Origin: Shewanella acanthi
Lineage (GTDB): Bacteria > Pseudomonadota > Gammaproteobacteria > Enterobacterales > Shewanellaceae
Direction of reading: 5' to 3'
Assembly: GCF_019457475.1 (NCBI RefSeq)
Contig: NZ_CP080413.1
Location: 3,658,001-3,722,000 of the forward strand
Length of the DNA: 64,000 nt
Shown: piece by piece, positions 27,708 to 38,835 of the stretch
How positions within the stretch are numbered: position 1 is the stretch's first letter
Layout: every line of letters begins with the position of its first letter
Translations under genes and position numbers: made by a program
Notes under the pieces: model-generated
Seen by the model: only the letters and a program-made list of their open reading frames with translations
Database searches by the model: none
Told to the model about the DNA's origin: nothing

Positions 27708-27783
27708 TGGTGGAGCTATGCGGGATCGAACCGCAGACCTCCTGCGTGCAAGGCAGGCGCTCTCCCAGCTGAGCTATAGCCCC
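27708..27783 (-). tRNA. tRNA-Ala (TGC)
   Basis: 76 bases on the minus strand from GGGGCTATAGCTCAG to the encoded CCA; the anticodon loop CTTGCACG gives TGC. It differs from the E. coli spacer tRNA-Ala by very few bases. Confidence 0.97.
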
Positions 27784-27826
27784 ATTTACATGCAGTGCGA
27801 GTATCAGATGTCCAACCCTTAAGGAT

Positions 27827-27903
<77 letters not shown>

Positions 27904-27931
27904 ATCGTTTACTCTATCTTCTATCAAGTAA

Positions 27932-29527
<1,596 letters not shown>

Positions 29528-29712
29528 TTTAACTCGCGTTAAACGACTCAATGATTTCTGATTTGCTGCTTCGACTCGAAAGTCAAAACAAACTGTACAT
29601 ATTGCTATGAACACTCATTCATTGATTTAATTCTTTGATTACTCGCCAAACGGCAGAGTAATTTCGATTAACTCAACACCTGTGAGTGTCCACACAGATT
29701 TACTTGATAAAT

Positions 29713-29724
29713 TGTTAAAGAGCG
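29713..29724 (-). promoter_or_regulatory. boxA antitermination element, right rRNA leader
   Basis: Minus strand CGCTCTTTAACA, about 200 bases before the 16S gene, at the same place as the left operon boxA. Confidence 0.82.
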
Positions 29725-29765
29725 TTGACTCAGCGAACCTTTTGTTCATCTGGTCAGGGCTGCGT

Positions 29766-29793
29766 ATTTTACGCATTCCCGTTTTTGCGTCAA
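29766..29793 (-). promoter_or_regulatory. rRNA promoter P2, right operon
   Basis: Minus strand TTGACG (29788-29793), 16-bp spacer, TAAAAT (29766-29771), with the same ACGCAGCCCTGACC sequence downstream as the left P2. Confidence 0.8.
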
Positions 29794-29892
29794 GCAGTTT
29801 TTTCAACTTTCTTACGCTCATCAATCAGTGAACTGCTTGATGAACTGGCACTTGAAACTGCGTATCGCTGTCTGCCGTGTCAGTGGATGCGC

Positions 29893-29920
29893 ATTATAGG
29901 GAGCTGAACTTTTTGTGCAA
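29893..29920 (-). promoter_or_regulatory. rRNA promoter P1, right operon
   Basis: Minus strand TTGCAC (29915-29920), 16-bp spacer, TATAAT (29893-29898), G/C-rich discriminator GCGCATCC and A/T tracts upstream, as in the left operon. Confidence 0.87.
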
Positions 29921-29965
29921 GGGCTTTTTTGCGTTTTTTCGATCTTTTTTCAATGGTTTCAGTTA

Positions 29966-30012
29966 GTCACAAAGTACCCACCAATTACCCCCAAAGTTAT
30001 CCACAAATAGCC
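29966..30012. promoter_or_regulatory. Conserved block with perfect DnaA-box sequence, upstream of right rRNA P1
   Basis: Counterpart of 23444-23490, with TTATCCACA at 29997-30005. It sits 11 bases closer to P1 than in the left operon, about one helical turn. Confidence 0.6.
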
Positions 30013-30135
30013 CTTTTGCTGGTCCATTTTTGAACGAAGGATTATTTGTTGGATTAGGAATATCAGAGAGTCGAATTGATTCTTTATATATAAGTACGGA
30101 TTTGCTGCTTTATCATTGACATCGAACAGGTACAA

Positions 30136-30163
30136 AAAAGGCGACTATATTAAGTCGCCTTTT
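30136..30163 (-). terminator. Rho-independent terminator after secA
   Basis: Minus strand AAAAGGCGACT / AGTCGCCTTTT with a 6-nt loop followed by more T residues, 57 bases beyond the secA stop. It shields the rRNA promoters from secA transcription. Confidence 0.88.
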
Positions 30164-30219
30164 CGCTCATCTATATAAATAAGCCTATTTGCTTATCTAC
30201 AGACATTAACTCAACACTA

Positions 30220-32946
30220 TTAACTCAGTTTGCCGTGGCACTGCTTATATTTGCGGCCAGAACCACAAGGACATGGATCGTTTCGACCAACCTTTTCGCC
30301 ATCACGGATCATTGGGGTATGAGCCATCAACTCATCGGCACCATCATCACCACCAACTAAGGCTTCAGCCGCTGCATGTTGATAGTCGCGTTGGATCTTG
30401 GCATCTTCTTCACGACGACGCGCTTCCATTTCTTCAACATCCGATTGCGCTTGTACTTGAACCTTAGACAGTACACTTATCACATCATGCTTTAAGGTTT
30501 CGAGTAATTGCTGGAATAGCTCGAATGATTCACGCTTATATTCTTGCTTAGGATTCTTTTGTGCATAACCACGCAGGTGGATACCTTGGCGCAAATGATC
30601 CATTGCCGCTAAGTGCTCTTTCCACAGACCGTCTAACGTTTGCAGCATGACTGCTTTTTCGAATTGACGCAGTACTGGCGCACCAACCATTTCTTCTTTT
30701 GCTTTATAAGCATCAGACCAAGAGGTGATGATACGCTCACGTAACGTTTCTTCGTGTAAGTCGTCTTCTTTATCTAACCATTCTTGAACTGGCAGCTTCA
30801 GCATGAACTCTTGCTGTAGACGTTGCTCAAGACCTGGTACATCCCATAACTCTTCAACCGATTGTGGTGGAATGTATTGGTCAATCACCGCAGCGATAAC
30901 ATCATCTTGGATGTTCTTGATGGTATCTTCAATACTTTGCGCATCCATCAACTCGTTACGTTGGGCGTAAACCACTTGGCGTTGGTCGTTAGCCACATCG
31001 TCGAACTCGAGCAATTGCTTACGGATATCGAAGTTACGGGCTTCTACTTTACGTTGCGCGTTTTCGATAGCACGGGATACCCAAGGATGCTCAATCGCTT
31101 CACCTTCTTCCATGCCTAACTTTTTCATCATGCCGGCAACTCGCTCTGATGCGAAAATGCGCATCAAGCTGTCTTCCATCGACAGATAAAAGCGTGAAGA
31201 ACCCGCGTCACCTTGACGACCCGCACGACCACGCAGCTGGTTATCGATACGGCGAGACTCGTGACGCTCAGTACCTAAAATATGTAGGCCACCGGCTGCA
31301 ATCACGGCATCATGGCGTACTTGCCAATCGGCTTTGATTTTTGCCTTTTGTTCAGCGGTTGGATTCTCGATGGCATCGAGCTCCATATTCCAGTTACCAC
31401 CTAACACGATGTCGGTACCACGACCGGCCATGTTAGTCGCGATAGTCACCGCGCCAGAGCGACCCGCTTGAGCAACGATTTCCGCTTCTTTCTCGTGGAA
31501 TTTGGCGTTAAGTACTTGGTGTGGGATCTTCTCTTTTACCATTAGGCGCGCTAACAGTTCTGATTGTTCGATAGATACTGTACCCACTAATACTGGCTGA
31601 CCACGCTCACGACAATCTTTGATGTCGTTGATGATGGCTTGGTATTTTTCATTGGCAGTCAGGTAAACTAAGTCTGCTAAATCTTTACGTACCATTGGAC
31701 GGTTAGTTGGCACCACAACAGTATCTAAACCATAGATGTGTTGGAATTCGAATGCTTCGGTATCCGCAGTACCCGTCATACCTGCCAGTTTTTCGTATTG
31801 ACGGAAATAGTTTTGGAAGGTGATCGATGCCAGTGTTTGGTTCTCGTTCTGAATGTGAACGCCTTCTTTGGCTTCTACGGCTTGGTGTAAACCTTCAGAC
31901 CAACGACGGCCTGGCATAGTACGACCTGTGTGCTCGTCAACGATGATCACTTCACCGTCTTGAACGATGTAGTCAACGTCACGCTCGAATAGAGTGTGCG
32001 CGCGTAAGGCAGCGTTAACGTGATGCAGCAGCGAAATATTCGCCGCGGAGTAGAGTGAATCGCCTTCGGCTAACATGCCGCGCTCAATCAGCAGGTTTTC
32101 AACCTTCTCCTGACCACGCTCGGTGAAATGCACTTGTTTGGCTTTTTCATCGATGCTGTAGTCACCTTCACCCACAAATTCTTCGGAGTCTTCTTTATCC
32201 TGACGGATAAGACTTGGGATCAGGGTATTAATCTTGATGTAGAGCTCAGAGCTATCTTCAGCTGCACCTGAAATAATCAGCGGAGTACGGGCTTCGTCAA
32301 TCAGGATTGAGTCCACTTCGTCAATCAGCGCATAGTGCAATGGACGCTGAACCCGTTCCTGTGGCGAGAACGCCATGTTGTCACGTAGGTAATCAAAGCC
32401 AAATTCGTTGTTGGTACCGTAGGTGATATCTGCGTTGTAGGCGTCTTTCTTCGCCTGTTGGCCCAGACCTGCTACGTTGATACCGACGGACAAACCTAAG
32501 AATTCAAACAGTGGGCGGTTATTTTCAGCGTCACGACGGGCTAAGTAGTCGTTCACGGTAATCACGTGAACACCTTTACCCGTTAAGGCATTTAGATATG
32601 CTGGCAAAGTTGCAGTTAAGGTTTTACCTTCACCGGTACGCATTTCGGCAATACGATTACTATCAAGCACCATACCACCGAGTAACTGGACGTCGAAGTG
32701 ACGCATTTCAAAAACACGCTTTGAGGCTTCGCGCACGGTTGCGAATGCTTCGGCCATGATGGCGTCTAGGGTTTCGCCCGCTTCGATACGGCTTCTAAAT
32801 TCCGCGGTTTTAGCTTTGAGTTGTTCGTCGGTTAATTTTTCATAATCGGCTTCAAGCGCATTAATCTTATTAACTACTTTTTGTAAACCTTTAAGGGTAC
32901 GGTCGTTACGACTACCAAATACTTTTGTCAGTAATTTACCAAACAT
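30220..32946 (-). CDS. secA: Preprotein translocase ATPase SecA
   Basis: The motor that pushes unfolded preproteins through SecYEG. The ATG at 32946 gives 908 residues beginning [16 protein letters not shown], matching the usual SecA start; a GTG three codons earlier is possible but less likely. Walker A MRTGEGKT is at 102-109, the DEAD-type Walker B is in [15 protein letters not shown], and [14 protein letters not shown] is in the second motor domain. The C-terminal zinc-binding SEC-C tail [14 protein letters not shown] (binds SecB and ribosomes) is intact. The M23 peptidase gene is 59 bases upstream on the same strand. There is no secM-like gene, so the E. coli type of control is absent. 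Confidence 0.98.
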   Translation of the reverse strand: MFGKLLTKVFGSRNDRTLKGLQKVVNKINALEADYEKLTDEQLKAKTAEFRSRIEAGETLDAIMAEAFATVREASKRVFEMRHFDVQLLGGMVLDSNRIAEMRTGEGKTLTATLPAYLNALTGKGVHVITVNDYLARRDAENNRPLFEFLGLSVGINVAGLGQQAKKDAYNADITYGTNNEFGFDYLRDNMAFSPQERVQRPLHYALIDEVDSILIDEARTPLIISGAAEDSSELYIKINTLIPSLIRQDKEDSEEFVGEGDYSIDEKAKQVHFTERGQEKVENLLIERGMLAEGDSLYSAANISLLHHVNAALRAHTLFERDVDYIVQDGEVIIVDEHTGRTMPGRRWSEGLHQAVEAKEGVHIQNENQTLASITFQNYFRQYEKLAGMTGTADTEAFEFQHIYGLDTVVVPTNRPMVRKDLADLVYLTANEKYQAIINDIKDCRERGQPVLVGTVSIEQSELLARLMVKEKIPHQVLNAKFHEKEAEIVAQAGRSGAVTIATNMAGRGTDIVLGGNWNMELDAIENPTAEQKAKIKADWQVRHDAVIAAGGLHILGTERHESRRIDNQLRGRAGRQGDAGSSRFYLSMEDSLMRIFASERVAGMMKKLGMEEGEAIEHPWVSRAIENAQRKVEARNFDIRKQLLEFDDVANDQRQVVYAQRNELMDAQSIEDTIKNIQDDVIAAVIDQYIPPQSVEELWDVPGLEQRLQQEFMLKLPVQEWLDKEDDLHEETLRERIITSWSDAYKAKEEMVGAPVLRQFEKAVMLQTLDGLWKEHLAAMDHLRQGIHLRGYAQKNPKQEYKRESFELFQQLLETLKHDVISVLSKVQVQAQSDVEEMEARRREEDAKIQRDYQHAAAEALVGGDDGADELMAHTPMIRDGEKVGRNDPCPCGSGRKYKQCHGKLS

Positions 32947-33005
32947 CTGAATCACTTATTCTCTGTAGGCCAAGTCCTTGTGGAAACTAGAAGCCAATGT
33001 TTCAA

Positions 33006-33905
33006 TTAACCAGCTTTGCGGTAGACAAACTTCTGTGGATCTATCTGCTGTCCGCCACGCAACACTTCATAATGCACATGAGCTCCGGTAGAGCGCCCTG
33101 TGCTTCCCATTGTGGCGATAACCTCGCCCTTAGCGACCACATCACCTACAGCCACTGACAAAGCTTTATTATGGCCATAGCGAGTACGTAACCCGTTACC
33201 ATGGTCGATTTCGACCAACTCACCATAACCGAACATATTTCCAGCCCAAGTCACCACGCCTGCGGCGGTGGAGACAACTTTGGCCCCTTCACGACCCGTA
33301 AAATCGATACCTTTATGCATCGTTCTACGGCCATTAAAAGGGTCATTGCGTAATCCGTAGGGTGAAGACAACCAACCTTTATCGAGTGGAACCCCTGATA
33401 CAAAGCGCTCTGCATCTATATGGTGATTAGATGACACGGTTTCAAGTAGCGATAATTGAACATGATTGTTGTCAATTCGTGACGCCAGCTTATTCATATC
33501 ATCGATCAATTGACCAAGCTCAACACTGCTGCCGAGTTCGCTCATACCACCCACGCCAACTTCGGACGAGAAATCAAAATCCTCATCCAATTTATTTTGT
33601 TTTGCGACTTGTTGGCCTAGCGCCTCGAGACGAGTGATCTTGGCTTGCATGCGCGCAACATGGGTCGCCAGCATGGCTAGCTGTGACTCGGTTGCACTTT
33701 TAAGTTCTAAGACTTGCTTCTTTTGTTGTTCACGTTGGATGCGATCGTTATCGACACTGGCTTGCTGATTTTCGAATTTAGCAGAGTTGTGTTGATAAAT
33801 ACCGGTACCCGTCGCTAACAACAGCATGGGAAGGAGCAACCAGCGCTTGCTGGGTTGCCAGCGTGTGACGCCGTTCCGACCTTGAATAAATACTGTTACA
33901 CTCAT
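33006..33905 (-). CDS. M23-family (LytM) peptidoglycan endopeptidase, membrane anchored
   Basis: A 299-residue cell-envelope protein with a short cytoplasmic N-terminus, one membrane helix (about 22-36), a coiled coil (about 45-110) and a C-terminal LytM domain (about 170-295). Zinc and catalytic residues are present: HKGID (H197, D201) and HVH (H276, H278), so it should be an active D,D-endopeptidase on peptidoglycan cross-links. It lies between lpxC/dciA and secA; the same place is held by an M23 gene in other Shewanella as I recall. The start is only 27 bases from the divergent dciA start. Confidence 0.9.
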   Translation of the reverse strand: MSVTVFIQGRNGVTRWQPSKRWLLLPMLLLATGTGIYQHNSAKFENQQASVDNDRIQREQQKKQVLELKSATESQLAMLATHVARMQAKITRLEALGQQVAKQNKLDEDFDFSSEVGVGGMSELGSSVELGQLIDDMNKLASRIDNNHVQLSLLETVSSNHHIDAERFVSGVPLDKGWLSSPYGLRNDPFNGRRTMHKGIDFTGREGAKVVSTAAGVVTWAGNMFGYGELVEIDHGNGLRTRYGHNKALSVAVGDVVAKGEVIATMGSTGRSTGAHVHYEVLRGGQQIDPQKFVYRKAG

Positions 33906-33932
33906 AGCCTAATTCAGCCATCTTATTATCAT

Positions 33933-34379
33933 ATGAAAAAGCCCCCTCAAGATCTCAGCCAGTTATTACATCAATCGGGAAAGCTTCCCGATATTGCTGA
34001 GAAAGCGGAACTACTTTTATATCTGGATCAGCACGTGAAGCAGATTATTGCAGGTCCTGTTGCGGAGCAGCTGAAAGTCGCTAATTTCCGTCAGGGTGTT
34101 CTTGTGGTTGAAACCACTTCGGCAGCCTGGGCTGCGCGAATCAATTTCCAGAAGCAGAAACTGTTATCCCAGCTTCAAGCAGAAACGCTCCCAATCCTTA
34201 CCGCAATTGAAGTTAAAGTCAACCCGAGATTAGCAATGTATGATGCAAAGCCAAAACAGACCAGTAAAGAACTGAGTCCAGCAGCGGCAGAACATATTGC
34301 TGCACTTGCAGATAATGTCAGTGGGTCACTGGGTGAAAAACTAAAACGGCTGGCCTCATTGGCCAGCCGTAATAAATAA
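33933..34379 (+). CDS. dciA: DUF721 protein DciA, probable DnaB helicase loader
   Basis: DciA (DUF721) is the ancestral bacterial loader of the replicative helicase, replaced by DnaC in E. coli relatives. The ATG at 33933 gives 148 residues starting MKKPPQDLSQLLHQSG. The DUF721 KH-like domain is visible as VAEQLKVANFRQGVLVVET then AAWAARINFQKQKLLSQL, followed by a charged flexible tail. The identification rests on this pattern and on the location near secA and lpxC, where vibrios also carry it. The frame stays open upstream to 33855 inside the peptidase gene. It is the only rightward gene in this 21-kb leftward block. Confidence 0.85.
   Translation: MKKPPQDLSQLLHQSGKLPDIAEKAELLLYLDQHVKQIIAGPVAEQLKVANFRQGVLVVETTSAAWAARINFQKQKLLSQLQAETLPILTAIEVKVNPRLAMYDAKPKQTSKELSPAAAEHIAALADNVSGSLGEKLKRLASLASRNK
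34346..34370 (-). terminator. Terminator of the lpxC end of the division cluster, inside the dciA 3' coding end
   Basis: A perfect 10-bp stem ACGGCTGGCC / GGCCAGCCGT with a 5-nt loop. On the minus strand it is followed by TTTTAGTTTTT, a good U-tract, 34 bases beyond the lpxC stop. The hairpin encodes the last codons of dciA on the plus strand, where the tail is weaker (AATAAATAAG). Confidence 0.8.
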
Positions 34380-34403
34380 GCTTAAACAGAACTCAATCGA
34401 GCA

Positions 34404-35324
34404 TTAAGCGAAAACAGCACCACCTGGCACGGTAAAGCTGACGGGAACGTCGGCTTCTTTCTCGAAGCTCACTAATTCCCACGCATCTTGCTGTGCCAAT
34501 AACGCGCGCACTAATTGGTTATTCAGTGCATGACCGGTTTTGTAGGCAGTGAACTCACCAAGAATGGCATGTCCTGCTACATAGAGATCACCAAACGCAT
34601 CTAAAATTTTGTGCTTAACGAACTCATCCTCATAACGCAGGCCATCGGGGTTGAGGACGCGATATTCGTCAAGTACAACTGCGTTTTCCATGCTGCCACC
34701 TAATGCTAGGTTGTTTGCACGCAGATACTCAATATCACGCATAAAACCGAAAGTACGAGCACGGCTGATTTCTTTTACGAAAGCCGATGTAGAAAAGTCC
34801 ATCACCACGTGTTGCTGACTGCGAGCGATCTCTGGGTGAGCGAAATCAATTTTGAAATTCACTCTAAAACCCTTAAATGGCTTTAACTCAGCCCATTTAT
34901 CGCCATCTTCAACACGAATGGTGCGTTTAACCTTTAAGTACTTCTTAGGTGCCGCCTGTTCTTTAATACCTGCAGACTGCAATAAGAAGACGAATGGGCT
35001 CGCACTGCCATCCATAATTGGGATTTCAGGCGCGTCCACTTCGATCACAGCGTTATCGATGCCTAAGCCCGCTAATGCAGCAAACAGATGCTCAATTGTC
35101 GAAATTCGAATACCTTCGTCATTGACGAGAGCCGTGCACATAGTGGTTTCACGAACTTGATCTGCCTTCGCCGGAATAGTGACGGCAGGATTCAAGTCGG
35201 TACGCACGAGTACGATCCCTGTATTGACTGGTGCGGGCATGATGCTCAAGGTGACCTTATTGCCAGAGTGCAAACCGACTCCAGTAGCCTTCACCATTTT
35301 TTGAACAGTTCTTTGAAAAATCAT
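34404..35324 (-). CDS. lpxC: UDP-3-O-acyl-N-acetylglucosamine deacetylase LpxC
   Basis: Zinc enzyme of the first committed step of lipid A synthesis in the cytoplasm. The length of 306 residues is standard. Zinc ligands are H79 (TIEHLFAAL), H238 and D242 ([10 protein letters not shown]), and catalytic H265 lies in KTGHALNN. The start [21 protein letters not shown] is typical. It is the last gene of the leftward cluster, 180 bases after ftsZ, so it may have its own promoter in 35325-35504. Confidence 0.98.
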   Translation of the reverse strand: MIFQRTVQKMVKATGVGLHSGNKVTLSIMPAPVNTGIVLVRTDLNPAVTIPAKADQVRETTMCTALVNDEGIRISTIEHLFAALAGLGIDNAVIEVDAPEIPIMDGSASPFVFLLQSAGIKEQAAPKKYLKVKRTIRVEDGDKWAELKPFKGFRVNFKIDFAHPEIARSQQHVVMDFSTSAFVKEISRARTFGFMRDIEYLRANNLALGGSMENAVVLDEYRVLNPDGLRYEDEFVKHKILDAFGDLYVAGHAILGEFTAYKTGHALNNQLVRALLAQQDAWELVSFEKEADVPVSFTVPGGAVFA

Positions 35325-35504
35325 TCAGTTACCCGTAAAAATCTCTAAATTAAGTCTGTAATTTGCCCATGCAGCGGCGACAAAACGACCAGATAAGTGC
35401 CCCATAGTAACATAATTTCACTATGTCACACAAATGCAGTCATTCGGTGGTATTACCCACAAGGGGCAACACCTACCCGAAACGCTGGACTCTACTTTGA
35501 AAGG

Positions 35505-36692
35505 TTAGTCAGCTTGCTTACGCAAAAACGCTGGAATATCTAAGTAGTCCAATTCATGCTTTGTTGAAGGCGCTGGCGCTGGAGCAGGCTGTGCGGCAGC
35601 AGGGACTACGTTACCCTTTGGCGCGGCATAGCTTACATGAGCAGCTTCTTCGACATAGGCTTCAACCTTTGGTTCAACAACAACTGGCTCTGGACGAGGC
35701 GCAGGCTTAGACACCAATTGGATGTCAGGGCGCTTCTCACCACCGATACCGGTTGCAACAACCGTAACACGCAGCTCGTCGCTCATTTCTGGGTCGATTA
35801 CCGCACCCACAACCACGGTCGCGTTGTCAGAAGCATAAGCCTTAACGTGGTTACCCACGGTTTCGAATTCTTCGATACTCATGTCCATACCTGCGGTAAT
35901 GTTAACTAACACACCACGGGCACCGGCTAAATCGATGTCTTCTAATAATGGGCTGGCGATGGCAGCTTCTGCCGCTTCTTCAGCACGGTCGTCACCACGA
36001 GCAACACCCGTACCCATCATGGCATTACCCATTTCTGACATCACAGTCTTCACGTCCGCGAAGTCGACGTTAATCAGACCTGGACGAGTGATAAGCTCGG
36101 CAATACCTTGTACCGCGCCTAATAATACGTTATTCGCTGCGGCAAACGCATCGAGTAAAGTGGTGCCACGGCCCAATACTTTTAATAATTTTTCGTTTGG
36201 AATCGTGATTAACGAATCCACGTGCTTAGCAAGCTCGGCGATACCTTGCTCAGCATAAGCCATACGCTTTTTGCCTTCGAATGGGAAAGGCTTAGTCACA
36301 ACCGCAACGGTTAAGATACCTTCTTCGCGAGCAATTTGCGCAACCACAGGAGCCGCACCAGTACCAGTACCACCACCCATACCGGCGGCGATAAAGATCA
36401 TGTCAGAGCCTCTTAGCGCTGAACGGATGTTTTCGCGGTCTTCTTCAGCAGCGGCGCGACCCACTTCTGGGTTTGCACCTGCTCCTAGACCTTTAGTTAC
36501 GTCGCGGCCTAACTGAATTGTTGAGCCAGCGCCTGATTTACGTAACGCCTGGGCGTCCGTGTTTGTTACAACAAACTCAACACCTTCGATGTTGTGCTTG
36601 ACCATATGTTCAACAGCGTTACCGCCGCCGCCACCAACGCCGATGACTTTAATCACCGCTTCGTCTGAATGAGTGTCCATGATCTCAAACAT
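35505..36692 (-). CDS. ftsZ: Cell division GTPase FtsZ
   Basis: Tubulin-like GTPase that forms the Z ring at midcell. The 395 residues include the tubulin signature [10 protein letters not shown] (106-115 region), the synergy-loop residues N-V-D-F-A-D in [12 protein letters not shown], a Pro/Ala-rich linker (about 320-378) and the conserved C-terminal peptide [15 protein letters not shown] that binds FtsA and ZipA. It follows ftsA after 27 bases. Confidence 0.98.
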   Translation of the reverse strand: MFEIMDTHSDEAVIKVIGVGGGGGNAVEHMVKHNIEGVEFVVTNTDAQALRKSGAGSTIQLGRDVTKGLGAGANPEVGRAAAEEDRENIRSALRGSDMIFIAAGMGGGTGTGAAPVVAQIAREEGILTVAVVTKPFPFEGKKRMAYAEQGIAELAKHVDSLITIPNEKLLKVLGRGTTLLDAFAAANNVLLGAVQGIAELITRPGLINVDFADVKTVMSEMGNAMMGTGVARGDDRAEEAAEAAIASPLLEDIDLAGARGVLVNITAGMDMSIEEFETVGNHVKAYASDNATVVVGAVIDPEMSDELRVTVVATGIGGEKRPDIQLVSKPAPRPEPVVVEPKVEAYVEEAAHVSYAAPKGNVVPAAAQPAPAPAPSTKHELDYLDIPAFLRKQAD

Positions 36693-36719
36693 TGTCTGAT
36701 CTCCGTGTTGCCTGCGTTA

Positions 36720-37955
36720 TTAAAATTCACCCTTAAACCAGCTCTGGACCCGATTCCATGCACTGGTAACCCCTTGACGCTCAGGACGCTCGAACTGACG
36801 CTCAAGTACCCGTCTTGCACCGTAATGAAGCAGCCCAACTCCGGTGGAGTAAATAGACTGATCCACGTATTCGTATAATCCCTTGATTGGCAATGGAGAG
36901 GCTACGCGAACTGGCATACCAAAGGTTGCCTCCGCAATATCCACCACGCCTTGAATCGACGCTGTACCCCCAGTGAGTACAATCCCTGCGGCGATTTGAT
37001 CTTCTAGACCGCTGTCTTTGAGTTCCTTGAGTACTAACTCAAACAACTCTTGGTATCTTGGCTCTACTACTTCGGCCAGTGTATGACGCGACATGCTGCG
37101 CGATGGGCGACCACCCACCGAAGGCACTTCGATACTGTCTTCGCGGCTCACCATGGAGCTACGTGCACAGGCGAACTGCACTTTAATTTGCTCTGCGTGT
37201 GACGAAGGTGTGCGGAAAATCTTCGCAATGTCATTCGTCACTTGGTTACCTGCTACTGGCACGACTGCACAATGACGCAGTGCACCGTTGGTATACACAG
37301 CGATATCCGTAGTCCCCCCGCCGATATCGACGATACATACGCCTAAGTCTTTTTCATCGAAGGTCAGCACCGCATCGGCAGAAGCAATACCAGAGAACAC
37401 TAAGTCATCCACCTTCAAGCCACAGCGCTCAACACTCTTAGTGATGTTCTTGGCCATATCGTTAGCGCAGGTCACTATATGCACCTTGGCTTCCATACGC
37501 ATACCTGACATGCCGATTGGACTCCGGATACCGTCTTGCACGTCAATGGCATATTCCTGTGGCAGCACATGCAAAATACGACGTTCTGTCGGGATCTTCA
37601 CCGAGCGCGCCGTGTGGATCACATTATCCACATCTTCCTGTGTCACTTCTTCATCGTTAATCGACACCATGCCATTTTCGTTTTGGCAGGCAATATGCTT
37701 ACCCGAAATGCTCAGGTAAACAGACGACACTTGGCAATCCGCCATTAATTCCGCTTGATCAAGCGCGCGTTGCACACTGCGTACGATGGAGTCCAAATCG
37801 TTAACGCCACCTTTATCCATCCCCCGAGAAGGATGATTACCAAGGCCGACTATGCTGATTTCGCCATCGGGCAGAACTTCGCCTATGATCACTGCGACTT
37901 TAGAGGTTCCTATGTCCAATCCGACGATCAGATTTCTATCTTGGTTTTTCGTCAT
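36720..37955 (-). CDS. ftsA: Cell division protein FtsA
   Basis: Actin-like ATPase that tethers FtsZ to the membrane. The 411 residues include GLDIGTSKVAVIIGE (phosphate 1 loop), VCIVDIGGGTTDIAVY (phosphate 2), the adenosine loop GIVLTGGTASIQG, and a C-terminal amphipathic membrane-targeting helix (NRVQSWFKGEF). It overlaps the upstream ftsQ gene by 20 bases. Confidence 0.97.
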   Translation of the reverse strand: MTKNQDRNLIVGLDIGTSKVAVIIGEVLPDGEISIVGLGNHPSRGMDKGGVNDLDSIVRSVQRALDQAELMADCQVSSVYLSISGKHIACQNENGMVSINDEEVTQEDVDNVIHTARSVKIPTERRILHVLPQEYAIDVQDGIRSPIGMSGMRMEAKVHIVTCANDMAKNITKSVERCGLKVDDLVFSGIASADAVLTFDEKDLGVCIVDIGGGTTDIAVYTNGALRHCAVVPVAGNQVTNDIAKIFRTPSSHAEQIKVQFACARSSMVSREDSIEVPSVGGRPSRSMSRHTLAEVVEPRYQELFELVLKELKDSGLEDQIAAGIVLTGGTASIQGVVDIAEATFGMPVRVASPLPIKGLYEYVDQSIYSTGVGLLHYGARRVLERQFERPERQGVTSAWNRVQSWFKGEF

Positions 37956-38748
37956 TAATTATCGGCTCTCTTGTTTGTGCATCGCCCCAGCCTACGGCCA
38001 ACCCTGTGTCGTAGCGCAAATCCACTCTGGCAATTGATTTATCCTGTTTCGCTAACAGCGGGTAAACAGTGATAAACCTTTGTATCCTTGCCATTTTATC
38101 TTCTCGACCTAGATCCAGCACTATGCCGTTATCTAGGGTCGCATGCCACGCATGACGTGGCGTCAAACTTAAACTGGCTAAATTAAAACCATTAATCTTT
38201 AGCAGGGAACTCACCTGCGCATAGGCAGTCAAGACCTCGGTTCCCATGTCGTCTGGCCCAGACAGGTACGGCAGATGATCAAGTTCTGGATGCGTTGGTG
38301 CTTCAAACACTTCACCATGCACATTCAGCCACGCTGTACCATTCCAATGGGCAGCGACCTGCTGCTCCTGTAAGTACACCCTAAGTTTCGCGGGCCACTC
38401 GCGTCTTACCGAGGCTCGGTATACCCAAGGCAAGGCTTCTAGAGCCTGCTGCACTAAACCGATATCAGCGCTAAAAAAACTCCGCTGCATCAGATCCTGC
38501 AGTGCAACTTGTATATCTTTATCCGTGGTGTAAGTTCGCTCACCTTTGATGGCCACTGCCTCAATAGGTAAGGTACTGGCATCATTTAAAATTTTATGTA
38601 ATTGGTAGCCACCAAAAACAAAGCTGCCTATTACTAAACCTAAGAAGCCAATCCCACTCCACAGGTACCAATTGACCCCTGATGTCCTTGTTTGCAAGTG
38701 CCGCCTCTTATCACTCCAAGACACGTTTTTTTTACCTTTCAACGACAC
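37936..38748 (-). CDS. ftsQ: Cell division protein FtsQ
   Basis: Bitopic inner-membrane division protein that recruits FtsL and FtsB. The 270 residues have a basic cytoplasmic tail, one membrane helix (about 28-50), then a periplasmic POTRA domain beginning near the IEAVAIKGERTYTTDKDIQ segment. The start ATG at 38748 gives MSLKGKKNVSWSDKRR. It lies 87 bases after murC; the ddlB gene found here in E. coli is absent. Confidence 0.95.
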   Translation of the reverse strand: MSLKGKKNVSWSDKRRHLQTRTSGVNWYLWSGIGFLGLVIGSFVFGGYQLHKILNDASTLPIEAVAIKGERTYTTDKDIQVALQDLMQRSFFSADIGLVQQALEALPWVYRASVRREWPAKLRVYLQEQQVAAHWNGTAWLNVHGEVFEAPTHPELDHLPYLSGPDDMGTEVLTAYAQVSSLLKINGFNLASLSLTPRHAWHATLDNGIVLDLGREDKMARIQRFITVYPLLAKQDKSIARVDLRYDTGLAVGWGDAQTREPIINDEKPR

Positions 38749-38835
38749 TACCTAAAACCACAGAAAATGGGCCAGTATATAGCAGTAAATTCTTTGGTCA
38801 AAATTTAGTTTTGCCTAAAAATTCAGCGCCATAGA

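Noticed and set aside
32947-32955. GTG start three codons upstream for SecA
   Set aside because: The ATG at 32946 gives the usual [11 protein letters not shown] start; the GTG is not supported by a better ribosome site.
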